A DNA stretch of 64,000 nucleotides from JAGOBP01 sp046328575 (GCA_046328575.1 JAXLWI010000001.1:118977-182976); one strand, 5' to 3'; positions 15,904 to 24,699 are shown, numbered from the stretch's first letter. Program-made: numbers and translations. The notes: generated from the letters alone by a model not told the origin.

Positions 15904-17482
15904 CTTGACCCATTCTGCTCGCGTCCGATCATTCGTGATGCTGCTTGCGATAGTCGCAGCGGCGTGTAGCGCGCCACAAACACCGAGTGCACGTACGGCT
16001 GTACCAACCAACACATCGCAGTCAGCCACGGCAACACTTGCGCCATCGGCTACGCCAACAAGTCAAGCGACTGCGCAGCCTTCGATACCCGTCGACACAC
16101 CGACGGTGACTACTGTGGCGACACCCACGGCAATTGCACAACAAACGCCGCAGGCATCGAGTGATGACGCCTCGCTCTTGATGTTTCCTACCACCGACGG
16201 TTTGATGTCGGTGGCGGCTGATGGCACTGGCGCACAATTGATCGGACCGGTGCGGCCGGAGTTTGCGCGCACACTACGCGACGCGTTGTCGCCGCGCGGG
16301 GATTGGATCGCCTTTATCAGCGGCGATGATCCAGCTCAGTCCGCTAACGTTGGAAGCAACCCAATGATGTTGACGGCGCTCGACATTACGACGGGCCAGA
16401 TCAAGCCGATCACACCGCTGTTTTCAGATGAATTAACGCAAGCGATTAAGGCTGCATCCGTGACCGGTGATCGCAATGACGCGATCGAGGCTGAGATCGC
16501 CGTCGTCGATAATACTGACACCGTGAAGTGGTCGCCCGATGGTCGCTATCTGGCCTTCATCGCCGCTATTGATGGACCATCGTCGGATGTGTACAGTTAC
16601 GATCGAGAAACTGAGGAGATCCATCGGTTGACCGATGGGCCGAATCAAGCAGCGCGGCTATTCTGGTCGCCCGATAGCCAGTGGATCGTGCATGAAGAAG
16701 TCGCTGCGTTTGGCACTGGCGCGGGTTGGGACGTAAGAGCAGTATGGGCGGCGGCGGCTGATGGCAGTGGCAATCGCAAGTTGTACGACGTGATACACAG
16801 CGGTGATGAAGTCTTCGGCGAGTGGGTATCGACCGATAAGTTCCTCGTGCATTCGTGGACGCCGATTGGCTTGCAAAATCTACGCGTAGTTAACCTCGCC
16901 ACTGGCGAAGCGCAGCATGTTGGGCCGGATTTTCCGGTGCAGACGTTGGCTTATGATCCGCAGTCGCAGACTCAACTGTACGATGGTGATGATTTCTTTA
17001 TGCACCAACGCGGCCTGAGTGGCGGCTTGTATTTGGCTGCGCCAGATGCGAGCATCAAGCCACCGCAGTTCATCACCTCCGGCACCTGGTACAGCATTCG
17101 CTGGCTGTCTCAGACACAATCTTTTTTCGCCGCAGGGCGAGACGGTGTCATTAGCGTAACGCGAGCGGGTGCGGTGACCAGGTACGACACAGAACGTGCC
17201 ATACCGATCGGATCGCCCGACGGCGCATGGCTGTTAGCATGGCGTAATGCGGACGTTATCAATTCGACTGGCTTGCGCCTCTACACACCCGATGGTGAAC
17301 TCGCACGCACGATCACTCAAGACACTGTATTATTTGCGACGTGGTCGCCCGCTTCGACTGGCGCTTTCTACGTGTCAAAGGGTGGGTTGTACTACGTGAC
17401 GCTTCCCAACGGCGAGCCGCAGTTAATCGCAGAGAAGTTAATCTCCGCGGAACCGGCCAGTTTTGTCTGGATACGCCACTAA
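15896..17482 (+). CDS. Lipoprotein with TolB/WD40-like beta-propeller
   Basis: The ATG at 15896 overlaps the DUF72 gene and gives a short signal peptide ending in the lipobox IVAAAC. A Thr/Pro/Ala-rich stalk follows to about residue 85, so the protein is anchored outside the cytoplasmic membrane. The rest is a propeller with repeated blades of the TolB type: VKWSPDGRYLAFIAAIDG, LFWSPDSQWIVHEE, IGSPDGAWLLAWRN and FATWSPAST. The function is unknown; such proteins often bind partner proteins or polysaccharide at the surface. A strong terminator directly follows. Confidence 0.82.
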   Translation: MINLTHSARVRSFVMLLAIVAAACSAPQTPSARTAVPTNTSQSATATLAPSATPTSQATAQPSIPVDTPTVTTVATPTAIAQQTPQASSDDASLLMFPTTDGLMSVAADGTGAQLIGPVRPEFARTLRDALSPRGDWIAFISGDDPAQSANVGSNPMMLTALDITTGQIKPITPLFSDELTQAIKAASVTGDRNDAIEAEIAVVDNTDTVKWSPDGRYLAFIAAIDGPSSDVYSYDRETEEIHRLTDGPNQAARLFWSPDSQWIVHEEVAAFGTGAGWDVRAVWAAAADGSGNRKLYDVIHSGDEVFGEWVSTDKFLVHSWTPIGLQNLRVVNLATGEAQHVGPDFPVQTLAYDPQSQTQLYDGDDFFMHQRGLSGGLYLAAPDASIKPPQFITSGTWYSIRWLSQTQSFFAAGRDGVISVTRAGAVTRYDTERAIPIGSPDGAWLLAWRNADVINSTGLRLYTPDGELARTITQDTVLFATWSPASTGAFYVSKGGLYYVTLPNGEPQLIAEKLISAEPASFVWIRH

Positions 17483-17485
17483 TAC

Positions 17486-17525
17486 AAAAGACCTCGGCTG
17501 GGCTCTAAGGCTGCCGAGGTCTTTT
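17486..17525. terminator. Bidirectional intrinsic terminator
   Basis: AAAAGACCTCGGC (17486-17498) pairs over 13 bp with GCCGAGGTCTTTT (17513-17525). The stem base has an A run on one side and a T run on the other, so it can serve both the propeller lipoprotein (plus) and the converging TPR gene (minus). Confidence 0.85.
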
Positions 17526-17545
17526 ATATCGCCACACGATCGTGT

Positions 17546-18034
17546 TTAGTTCAGCCGCGCCAATAACAGCTTCACGGCTTGCTTCGCCGCATGGTAGTCT
17601 GGTTCGATCTCGATGGCACGTCGATAGCAACGCAGGGCTTCCGTCCACGGCCCAATCTTTTCGTACACCCGGCCCAGATTCAGCCACGGGAAATGCGGGG
17701 ATTCATAGCGCGTCGCCGCAGTGGCGCGTTCCAGCCACGGCACAGCTTCCCGATAGCGCTCCTGCTCGAACAGGTACGCGCCGATGTCGTTGTAGGGATT
17801 GCCAAACGCCGGATCGATCTCGATGGCCTTGAGACATTCCACGATGGCGTCTTCATACCGATGCAAGAAGGAGTAACACCAGCCGAGAAAGGTGTGAGCC
17901 TCAGCCGTTGCATAGGTGTCGATACTTTCTTGATACAGCGCAATCGCATCGGCTAGTTCGCCGTTCATTTGCTGATTGTAGGCTTCGTGCCACAATTCTT
18001 CGGCGCGAGCGCGGGCGGCGATATAGTCGTCCAT
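17546..18034 (-). CDS. Tetratricopeptide repeat protein
   Basis: The start at 18034 (MDDYIAARARAEEL) is preceded by GGAGGA; a longer upstream frame would read through the terminator of the neighbouring gene. The 162 residues are TPR-type helical hairpins: GELADAIALYQESIDTYATAEAHTFLGWCY, RYEDAIVECLKAIEIDPAFGNPYNDIGAY, RYREAVPWLERAT and PWTEALRCYRRAIEIEPDYHAAKQAV (given here in parts of the repeats). There is no signal peptide, so it is cytoplasmic and probably a protein-interaction scaffold. It lies upstream in map order of, but after, the lipoprotein genes on the minus strand, with its own terminators on both sides. Confidence 0.85.
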   Translation of the reverse strand: MDDYIAARARAEELWHEAYNQQMNGELADAIALYQESIDTYATAEAHTFLGWCYSFLHRYEDAIVECLKAIEIDPAFGNPYNDIGAYLFEQERYREAVPWLERATAATRYESPHFPWLNLGRVYEKIGPWTEALRCYRRAIEIEPDYHAAKQAVKLLLARLN

Positions 18035-18097
18035 GTGTGTCCTCCACGAAAATGATAACACATGGTCGCACTGGCGCACAGCTAAATCCGACAAACA

Positions 18098-18125
18098 ACA
18101 GACCTCGCCGGGTGGCGAGGTCTGT
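18098..18125 (-). terminator. Intrinsic terminator after the 501-aa lipoprotein gene
   Basis: ACAGACCTCGCC (18098-18109) and GGCGAGGTCTGT (18114-18125) form a perfect 12-bp stem with a 4-base loop. On the minus strand it is followed by TGTTTGT. It lies 20 bases after the stop of the lipoprotein gene. Confidence 0.75.
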
Positions 18126-18144
18126 ACATTGCACAAGCAACTAG

Positions 18145-19650
18145 TTACAGCCCTAAAGCCGCTAACGCTTGAGTAAGCCAACTGCCCGCCGTGTTGACAG
18201 CTTGTCGCGCTTCGTTGAAGTCCAAGGCGCCGATGTTGCCACCACCTTGCAAACAGACCTTGGCAATCTGAGTTACCTTACTGCCCGAGATGAAATCAAC
18301 GGCCTGCCGATATTGGCCGTACGCACCTTGTACGTTCGATGGCTGGGAGGCTACATCGTAGGTGGGCGAGCCGATAATTCGGAAGTAACTCTGCATGAAC
18401 GCCGTGCAGCTCTCACTGCCGCCGCCGTGATATAACCGATCCATCGCACCGCCGATTGCTTCGACGGCATTTCTGGTGTTTTTGATCGCGTCGGCCAGTG
18501 GCGGAGTGGCGGCCTTCTTGGTGGCGGTGGGTTTCGGCGTGCCGATCGGTTTGGGAGTGGCCGTTGGGCCTTTCGTCGGTGTCGGCATGACGGCCACTTG
18601 ATCGGGCGGCACTTTGACGCTGACGTTATCGACGGATACGACCAAGGGCGTCCCCTTGCTCAACATGGCGGCGCTGAAGGCCAGGTAGCCAGTCTTAAGC
18701 GGTTGATCGGTAAGTGAACCGACCAAGGTGTCATTCAAGTAGACGGCTAATCGTTCACCGCGGGCGACCACGCGCAAGCGGTTGACGTCACCGCGTTTGA
18801 AACCGGGCGTTTTATCCAGTGTGAGCGCCGCTTCAAATTGGCCGACATCAGTCATTTTTGTCATTACCAGCCGGGCATTCGCAAACAGCTCCAGCGAATA
18901 GCCGGATCGTAGAGCCACGCTAACGTAGCCATCGGTTGGCCCGGATTCAAACAAGATATCAGCGCTCAAATCGAAATCGGTCAACGAAGCGATCGACGCG
19001 GCTGTAATGGGCGAGTTCCGTTGCACCGTAAGCGTTAGCTTGCCATCAGCGATGGTGGCCGTGCCCAATGCTGAGTCAGCTAACGTCCAGCCCAACCCAT
19101 TATCGTCGAATGGCTCAACGACAATGTCGTCGCCGGTCTTCAGGTCTTTCAGATCGACGGTGAACGTTGCACTCGCGAGTTGCTTATCAGTCCGCACCAC
19201 TACCGTATATTTGCCTGGCAAAATCTTGCGGACGTTACCAAACAGGTCACGGCTGGCAGTCCCCGCAGCTGAGGTCAGTATTTCGTCTTTGATCTCATCA
19301 CCGTGTGGACCGGTAATACGCCAGGTAAGCTTGGTATTCGCCGGTAAATCGATGTAATCCACGCTGGCAAAGATCGCCGGCACGCCGACGCTGAAGGTAG
19401 CGTCTTTGCCCGACGCCGTGCTTGAATCCACGCTAGTACCAAAACGCAAGTTTTCAAGACGAGGTTTCGGGACTGGCGTAGCCGTCGGTTGCGGCGTGGC
19501 CGTCGGCGGCACGGGGGTAGCCGTGGATTCAGCTGTCGCCGTGGGCGGGATGGGTGTTGGCTCAGGCGCAGGCGTTGCTCCAGTGCAGGCCGCCGTCACA
19601 AGGCTCACCAGCAAACCGATCCACACTAACTTGCCCAACATCTTGAACAT
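18145..19650 (-). CDS. Lipoprotein with Thr/Pro stalk, jelly-roll domain and C-terminal two-cysteine module
   Basis: The signal peptide ends in a lipobox (VTAAC, Cys about residue 22) and is followed by a Thr/Pro stalk of about 40 residues. Residues of about 70-170 resemble an immunoglobulin-like beta domain (LTWRITGPHGDEIKDEI, GKYTVVVRTD). About 180-350 look like a LamG/DUF1080-type jelly roll (DDNGLGWTL, YVSVALRSGYSLEL, NRLRVVARGERLAVYLND). A second Thr/Pro linker leads to a C-terminal module of about 110 residues with two Cys (GGGSESC and AKVCLQGGG). This module is shared with the neighbouring lipoprotein. I do not know the module. The start has GGAGG in front. Confidence 0.8.
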   Translation of the reverse strand: MFKMLGKLVWIGLLVSLVTAACTGATPAPEPTPIPPTATAESTATPVPPTATPQPTATPVPKPRLENLRFGTSVDSSTASGKDATFSVGVPAIFASVDYIDLPANTKLTWRITGPHGDEIKDEILTSAAGTASRDLFGNVRKILPGKYTVVVRTDKQLASATFTVDLKDLKTGDDIVVEPFDDNGLGWTLADSALGTATIADGKLTLTVQRNSPITAASIASLTDFDLSADILFESGPTDGYVSVALRSGYSLELFANARLVMTKMTDVGQFEAALTLDKTPGFKRGDVNRLRVVARGERLAVYLNDTLVGSLTDQPLKTGYLAFSAAMLSKGTPLVVSVDNVSVKVPPDQVAVMPTPTKGPTATPKPIGTPKPTATKKAATPPLADAIKNTRNAVEAIGGAMDRLYHGGGSESCTAFMQSYFRIIGSPTYDVASQPSNVQGAYGQYRQAVDFISGSKVTQIAKVCLQGGGNIGALDFNEARQAVNTAGSWLTQALAALGL

Positions 19651-19758
19651 TCTCTGCCTCCAAAGCAGTGACCCGCAGATCGTAGAATAACCGACTCAAC
19701 AACATGGACAGCCACATCCCAGACAATATCGACCAGTCGCCGATGGGCGACGATGGCA

Positions 19759-20829
19759 TTACTGGCCCAACGCACTGAGCGCTTGATTCAATTTTTCCTG
19801 AGCCCATCTTAGTGTGGGCAAAGATTGCAGGAAGTCCAACTTGCCCACCAGACCGCCACCCCGGTTGCACATCTCAACCACAATGGAAGTTTTGGACAAG
19901 GTCAATTCAATCCCTTGTCGATACAGCGCGTAAGCATTTTGCACATTGGGCGGCTCGGCGCTCACATCAAAAGTGGGCGCATTCACCAGTAAATTGTGTT
20001 CCTTAATAAATGGGTCACACTCCTGGGTCTGCCCGGAACCGGCGTGCTGATAAGCTAAATCGAGCTGCGAGATTGCCAGTTGAACACGCCGCGCGGCATC
20101 GAGCAGCGAGCTGTTAGGCGCGATGGGCACGGCGCGTTTGGCCCAGTCGCGCGCCTGGCCAAAGGCATCGACGGCCTTGCTCACAGTTTTATTGACCGGG
20201 CCCAAATCTAACGGACCGATTGGCCCGCCATTCTGGCCGCAGCTCAGAATTGTAGCGCCGCGAGTTTCAAGGATGCTGATGCCATTGCGATAAGCCGCAT
20301 ACGCTTGCTGAATCTCGTTCACTTGCCCGGTCACATCATAGGTTGGCGCCTGCTGAACACTTTGGTATTGCGCGATCAACGGCGCGCAGTTCTCAACACC
20401 ACCGCCGCCGGCCATTTGATTGATTAAACCAATCATGCTCAACGCCGTATTGAATGCCTGTTCGATCGACTTTTCCAGTGTCGAAGGCGCAGCCGACACC
20501 CCTCCGCCCGAAACCGCCGCCGGCGCTTTGGTATTCACCGGTTTGGGCGTCACCACTTTCGTCGGCGCCGGGGTCGGCGTGTTAGTCGGCCGAGGTGTAT
20601 TTGTAGGTGCCGGTGTATTAGTCGGCGGAACGGGCGTCGAAGTTGATGTCGCCGTCGGAATTGGCGTATCGGTCGGCGGGACGGGTGTGGCGGTAGGTTC
20701 TGAGGTGGCTGTGGGCGGAACAGCGGTTGGTGCAGGCGCGGGAGTGGGACTGGCACAACTTGCCAGCAGACCAGCGATTACCAGTAAGCTGCTTAACCGG
20801 ACTAAGACATGAGACAAACGCGGGGGCAT
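19759..20829 (-). CDS. Lipoprotein with Thr/Pro stalk and two copies of a two-cysteine module
   Basis: The ATG at 20829 is preferred because GAGGA lies 8 bases upstream; an ATG at 20835 would touch it. A lipobox (LLASC) is followed by a long TPTATP-type stalk to about residue 105. Two modules follow. Copy one reads GGGGVENC, APTYDV, AYAAYR, then LSCGQNGGPIGPLD; copy two reads GQTQEC, APTFDV, AYALYRQG, then VEMCNRGGGLVGKLD. Both match the C-terminus of the adjacent 501-residue lipoprotein. It is therefore an exported, membrane-tethered protein of unknown function. It is probably co-transcribed with its neighbour. Confidence 0.8.
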   Translation of the reverse strand: MPPRLSHVLVRLSSLLVIAGLLASCASPTPAPAPTAVPPTATSEPTATPVPPTDTPIPTATSTSTPVPPTNTPAPTNTPRPTNTPTPAPTKVVTPKPVNTKAPAAVSGGGVSAAPSTLEKSIEQAFNTALSMIGLINQMAGGGGVENCAPLIAQYQSVQQAPTYDVTGQVNEIQQAYAAYRNGISILETRGATILSCGQNGGPIGPLDLGPVNKTVSKAVDAFGQARDWAKRAVPIAPNSSLLDAARRVQLAISQLDLAYQHAGSGQTQECDPFIKEHNLLVNAPTFDVSAEPPNVQNAYALYRQGIELTLSKTSIVVEMCNRGGGLVGKLDFLQSLPTLRWAQEKLNQALSALGQ

Positions 20830-20990
20830 TTTCATTCCTCAATAGGCAAATTAGAAGCCCCCGCGCTTCCACGGCGTACAGTATGCGCTTGTCTGGAGTT
20901 TTTGTCAATACGTAAAAACCCTTAATTTAAGTTCCGGGCGAGTAAGAGTTTGGCAACAAATTCGACCGAACAAAGACATAAGTCGGCCGG

Positions 20991-22040
20991 TTATTTGATG
21001 ATGCCTTGCGCCACTAACAACTCCGCATTCAACAACGAGCCGCCTGCCGCGCCGCGAATGGTATTGTGCGACAGCACCACGAACTTCACATGAAATAAGG
21101 AGTCCTCACGCACGCGACCAACGACGGTGGTCATGCCGTTGCCAGCGTTCCGATCGCGTCGCGGCTGCGGCCGATCGGCTTCCGTTCGAACTTCAATCAC
21201 GCAATGTGGCGTCGAAGGGAGCGATTGCACGATCGGCGGGGCCTTGAAATCCGCCATTACTTGCGCGGCCTCTTGCGGCCCGATCGGTCGATCGAACTCC
21301 AGCGAGACACAGACTGTATGACCATCGATGACGGCGACGCGATTGGTGTGCGCCGAAATCTTGAGGACTGCATCCGCCACTCGATCGCTCGTCAACCGCC
21401 CCAACATTTTGCACGGTTCGGTTTCAACCTTGGGCTCCTCACCGCCGATATACGGCACGACGTTATCGATCGCATCAAGCGAGGCCACACCCGGATAGCC
21501 CGCGCCCGATAACGCCTGCATCGACACGACGAATGCCCGCTTGATCCCAAACGCATCCAGCAACGGTCGAAACGCGATCGTGAAACCCGTGGACGTGCAG
21601 TTAGGATTCGTCGCGATGAAGCCGCTCCAACCGCGATTCTGCTGCTGCACTTTGATCAGCGCCGTGTGATCGGGGTTGACCTCGGGGATGAGCAGTGGCA
21701 CATCCTGATCCATACGATACGCGGAGGCGTTCGAACACACGCCGTGCCCGGCCTTCGCAAACGCCGGTTCGAGTACTTTGGCCTGATCGGACGGCAACGC
21801 CGAAAAGGCAATCGCGGCATCGAAGCCCGGCTCGGTCGGCACGACGGTCATCTCGCGCGCATAAACTGGCATCGGCGCGTCGAGTACCCAGCGGCAGACA
21901 TCGCCGTACTTCTGCCCTACGGACCGATCGGATCCGGTGAGCGCGCTGACTTCAAACCACGGGTGATTCTCCAACAATTGCACGAAGCGTTGTCCGACTG
22001 CGCCTGTCGCGCCGAGTACAGCCACTTTGATTTTAGACAT
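20991..22040 (-). CDS. asd: Aspartate-semialdehyde dehydrogenase
   Basis: Asd reduces aspartyl phosphate to aspartate semialdehyde, the branch point for Lys, Thr, Met and Ile. The start MSKIKVAVLGATGAVGQRF shows the NADP-binding loop. The active-site Cys lies in ATNPNCTSTGFTIAF (about residue 148), followed by QALSGAGYPG, and the catalytic His lies in ISAHTNRVAVIDGH. The sequence pattern (GATGAVGQ, SGAGYPGV) matches the fungal/archaeal-type subfamily more than the E. coli type. CAGGAG precedes the ATG. It lies 51 bases after lysC on the same strand and so forms an operon with it. Confidence 0.95.
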   Translation of the reverse strand: MSKIKVAVLGATGAVGQRFVQLLENHPWFEVSALTGSDRSVGQKYGDVCRWVLDAPMPVYAREMTVVPTEPGFDAAIAFSALPSDQAKVLEPAFAKAGHGVCSNASAYRMDQDVPLLIPEVNPDHTALIKVQQQNRGWSGFIATNPNCTSTGFTIAFRPLLDAFGIKRAFVVSMQALSGAGYPGVASLDAIDNVVPYIGGEEPKVETEPCKMLGRLTSDRVADAVLKISAHTNRVAVIDGHTVCVSLEFDRPIGPQEAAQVMADFKAPPIVQSLPSTPHCVIEVRTEADRPQPRRDRNAGNGMTTVVGRVREDSLFHVKFVVLSHNTIRGAAGGSLLNAELLVAQGIIK

Positions 22041-22067
22041 GGTATGCTCCTGATAATGAGTAAGCGA

Positions 22068-22098
22068 CCCTTACTCGTTACTGGCTACTTGTTAAGCG
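22068..22098. repeat. Heptanucleotide array between lysC and asd
   Basis: TTACTCG TTACTGG CTACTTG TTAAGCG runs with a 7-base period. The TAA stop of lysC (22094-22092 on minus) is formed inside the array. Confidence 0.55.
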
Positions 22099-23492
22099 GC
22101 GATCAATCGATGAATCGCCCGAACCGCATCGTCCCCATCCTGCGCGTCGACAATGAGGCTGATGCTGCATTCGGACGACCCCTGAGCGATGGCAATGACG
22201 TTGAGGCGTTCATTGCCCAGCGCGCTGAAGACACGACCTGAAATGCCGGGCGTGTGGCGCATGCCCGCTCCCACCACCGTCACGATCACGACATTATCCA
22301 GCGCGGCGACTTCGTCGATGTCCTGTTGCTCCAGTTCGCGGCGGAACTCGTCGCGGAGCGCAGCAATCACGGTGGACGTAGCAACGGATGGCACAGTGAA
22401 GCAAATGCTCTGCTCCGATGAGGCCTGCGTGATCAAGCTGATGCTGGTATGCGTGCGCGCAACGGCGCCAAAAGTTCGGGCGGCTACGCCGGGTACGCCT
22501 AGCATACCGCGCCCTTCCACCGTCAACATGGTCAGGCCGCGAATGAGCGTCACGGCTTTGATATCGCCCTGCGTGTGGCCGTTGTCTTTTACGATCTGCG
22601 TACCGGGATGCTGCGGATTAAATGTGTTCTTGACCCACAACGCAATGCCGCGCTCGATGACGGGCCGAATCGTCTTGGGATGCAGCACTTTCGCGCCGTA
22701 GTAGGCTAACTCGGAAATTTCGCGGAAGGTCAGTTCGGGCAAAGTCTGTGCGCCGGGCACGATGCGGGGATCGGTCGTCATCACGCCGTCCACGTCGGTG
22801 AGGATCCATACTTCATCGGCGTCGAGGGCGACACCCAACAGGGCGGCGCTATAGTCGCTGCCGCCGCGGCCCAGCGTAGTAACAACGCCGTCCTGCGTCG
22901 CGCCGATGAAGCCTGTCACGACTGGGATCACACCCTGATCGAGCAGCGGATTCAATCTCGCTTGTGTGGCCGTTCGGGTGAGATCGGCAATCGGGTTGGC
23001 GGCTTGATAGTGCGCGTCCGTAATGATCAGTTCCGAGGCTTCGATCGGTTCTGCTAGCGTGCCGCACGCTTGCAGATATGCCGCCATCAAGTGGATACTC
23101 ATGCGCTCGCCCAATGAACTGATCGCGTCAAGCGCGCGGGCCGAGGCCTCACCCAATACGTTGACAGCATGGCACAGCGCCTCGAACTCCGACAGATACG
23201 TTAGCACTTCCGCGCGGGCCTGACCTTGCGCCGCGGGCGGCATCAAGGCTTCCAACGCGGCAAAGTGTTTGGCCCGCAAATCAGCGGCGATCGATCGGAA
23301 GGTGGCGGCATCACCGTTGGCGGCGGTATGCGCGCCCTTCAACAACGCATCAGTGACGCCGCTCATCGCCGAGACCACCACCGCCACGCGCGGCCACTTT
23401 TGGCGCGCCGTGCGCACAATATCCGCCGATTGACGAATCGCATCGGCGCTGCCGACGGATGTGCCGCCGAATTTCATGACAAGGGTTGGCAT
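22092..23492 (-). CDS. lysC: Aspartate kinase
   Basis: Aspartokinase phosphorylates aspartate, the entry to the aspartate family. The start MPTLVMKFGGTSVGSADAI is preceded by AAGGAG and gives the family KFGGTS motif at residues 7-12. The catalytic part has GFIGATQDGVVTTLGRGGSDYSAALLG-type sequence, seen as TTLGRGGSDYSA. WILTDVDGVMTTDPRIV and FREISELAYYGAKVLHPKTI follow. Two ACT domains close the protein (LTMLTVEGRGMLGVPGVAA, ISLITQASSEQSICF). The ACT arrangement is like the kinase half of ThrA/MetL and LysC of E. coli, so feedback inhibition is expected. A Thr/Met-rich leader and a terminator precede it, and asd follows. Confidence 0.95.
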   Translation of the reverse strand: MPTLVMKFGGTSVGSADAIRQSADIVRTARQKWPRVAVVVSAMSGVTDALLKGAHTAANGDAATFRSIAADLRAKHFAALEALMPPAAQGQARAEVLTYLSEFEALCHAVNVLGEASARALDAISSLGERMSIHLMAAYLQACGTLAEPIEASELIITDAHYQAANPIADLTRTATQARLNPLLDQGVIPVVTGFIGATQDGVVTTLGRGGSDYSAALLGVALDADEVWILTDVDGVMTTDPRIVPGAQTLPELTFREISELAYYGAKVLHPKTIRPVIERGIALWVKNTFNPQHPGTQIVKDNGHTQGDIKAVTLIRGLTMLTVEGRGMLGVPGVAARTFGAVARTHTSISLITQASSEQSICFTVPSVATSTVIAALRDEFRRELEQQDIDEVAALDNVVIVTVVGAGMRHTPGISGRVFSALGNERLNVIAIAQGSSECSISLIVDAQDGDDAVRAIHRLIAA

Positions 23493-23510
23493 GGTTTCTC
23501 CTTGGACAAA

Positions 23511-23540
23511 CAAAAACGCGGAGCCGTTCAGCTCCGCGTT
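23511..23540 (-). terminator. Attenuator terminator before lysC
   Basis: On the minus strand AACGCGGAGC (23540-23531) pairs with GCTCCGCGTT (23524-23515) over 10 bp, followed by TTTGTTTG. It lies between the leader peptide stop and the lysC Shine-Dalgarno, the position expected of a transcription attenuator. A smaller hairpin (GACTG with CAGTC, about 23545-23560) precedes it. Confidence 0.75.
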
Positions 23541-23569
23541 GATTTGACTGAAATTCCAGTCTTACTCAC

Positions 23570-23641
23570 TCACGACGAAGCGACGGCCACCCGATAGGGG
23601 GTCGTAGTCATGGTCGTGGTGGTCATGGACATCGACATCAT
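23570..23641 (-). CDS. Thr/Met-rich leader peptide of the lysC-asd operon (23 aa)
   Basis: On the minus strand, ATG at 23641 to TGA at 23570 encodes a peptide beginning MMSMSMTTTTMTTT and ending PYRVAVASS. Twelve of the first 14 residues are Met or Thr, the end products of the pathway that lysC opens. The E. coli thrL leader (Thr/Ile-rich) and similar peptides work by ribosome stalling when charged tRNA is scarce, which prevents formation of the terminator. Here the terminator lies 30 bases downstream and lysC 78 bases downstream. The promoter places the transcript start within about 6-8 bases of the ATG, so the peptide mRNA may be nearly leaderless. No strong Shine-Dalgarno is seen. The regulatory role is inference from composition and position. 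Confidence 0.7.
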   Translation of the reverse strand: MMSMSMTTTTMTTTPYRVAVASS

Positions 23642-23653
23642 AATGGGCGCGAG

Positions 23654-23681
23654 TTTATCACAGTCCACAGGTTCAGGTCAA
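23654..23681 (-). promoter_or_regulatory. Predicted promoter of the leader-lysC-asd operon
   Basis: On the minus strand, TTGACC (23681-23676) and GATAAA (23659-23654) are separated by 16 bases, with the start expected near 23647. This is directly in front of the leader peptide ATG at 23641. Confidence 0.55.
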
Positions 23682-23736
23682 GCTTAAGAATGCACAACCC
23701 TGCCGCACGTTTTTCTTGTCAAAGTGCCAGATGCCT

Positions 23737-24675
23737 TCACACGGCATAGGCCACACTGATAATCGCAAACGCGATTAGGGTGACGACCGTCGCAAGCGAT
23801 AGCGTGTTCACCACGTAGGCCCGATCGGCCTCAGCGGTTTGGCGGATGAACAGCGGAATGACAAAGGGCGGTGGCAGCACCATCATCGTCAGCACGGCGG
23901 CTTGAAAAATCCGATCGAGATGCAGCAGCCCGTCGATCACCGCGGCGTTGAAGATCAATCCGAAGATCAGCCACGCCCCCACCCGTAAGACGACGGTGCG
24001 CAGCGGCCAACTCAATCCCGATCGCGTGAGCTGCATTTCGTAGCCGATGACGATGGCGATCAACGGCGTCGTCATGGCGGCCAGCAATTCCAGTGTGTGA
24101 ACGAGACTGCCCACCAGAGGCGAAGCCGTCGTCGTCGCCGCCAAACCGATCGAGTTGGCGAGGATCCCCAGGGCGATGGCGATGATGACGGGCGTCTTGA
24201 CGAAGTTCAGCAACACAGCGCGCGGCGACAACGCCTGTTGCTGAGTGCGAGCCAGCGCCGTCACCAGCACAAAGAACACAAACGTTACTTGCCCCAGATC
24301 GACAATGCCGAACTTGTAGAGATTGTCCGCGCCATACACCGCACCGAAGATGGCATAGCCCAGCATGCCGGCCTCGAAGCCGGTCATCAACATCGGAAAG
24401 AACGGCGACGGCACGCGCCACGGCCCGCGCCTGCTGAGCAACAGCATCAACACACAGGCCGCAAAAACGCTGACGACGATGAGCAAGTATCGCACTTCCA
24501 GATTCACTCGCAGAAACGCCAGAAACAGCGCTGACGGCAAGGCAAGATTGAGCACAATCTTTTTGAGATCCGCCAGCGCCGCGGGTTGCAGGAAGTTGCG
24601 GCGCTTGAGCAGAAAACCCAACAGAAAGAGCAAAATCACGGGCAAGACTTTGGACAACGCTTCAAGATAAATCAT
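23737..24675 (-). CDS. AEC-family (auxin efflux carrier type) transporter
   Basis: This is an integral membrane transporter of about 312 residues with around ten hydrophobic segments. The start MIYLEALSKVLPVILLFLLG has an AGGA Shine-Dalgarno; a longer frame would start inside a hairpin. The first half contains LKKIVLNLALPSALFLAFL, the typical AEC N-terminal motif. The second half has VKTPVIIAIALGILAN and PLIAIVIGYEMQL, then MMVLPPPFVIPLFI, the inverted repeat of the fold. Bacterial members move organic acids such as malate or malonate. The substrate cannot be inferred here. It is separated from lysC and from the upstream lipoprotein by hairpins. Confidence 0.85.
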   Translation of the reverse strand: MIYLEALSKVLPVILLFLLGFLLKRRNFLQPAALADLKKIVLNLALPSALFLAFLRVNLEVRYLLIVVSVFAACVLMLLLSRRGPWRVPSPFFPMLMTGFEAGMLGYAIFGAVYGADNLYKFGIVDLGQVTFVFFVLVTALARTQQQALSPRAVLLNFVKTPVIIAIALGILANSIGLAATTTASPLVGSLVHTLELLAAMTTPLIAIVIGYEMQLTRSGLSWPLRTVVLRVGAWLIFGLIFNAAVIDGLLHLDRIFQAAVLTMMVLPPPFVIPLFIRQTAEADRAYVVNTLSLATVVTLIAFAIISVAYAV

Positions 24676-24699
24676 AGGGATTCCTGTCTGATGGGCAGA

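Noticed and set aside
23550..23641. Alternative His/Asp-rich frame over the lysC leader
   Set aside because: A shifted frame gives an HDHHDHDYD-type peptide but lacks a start codon at the transcript 5' end. The Thr/Met frame has one and fits the pathway.
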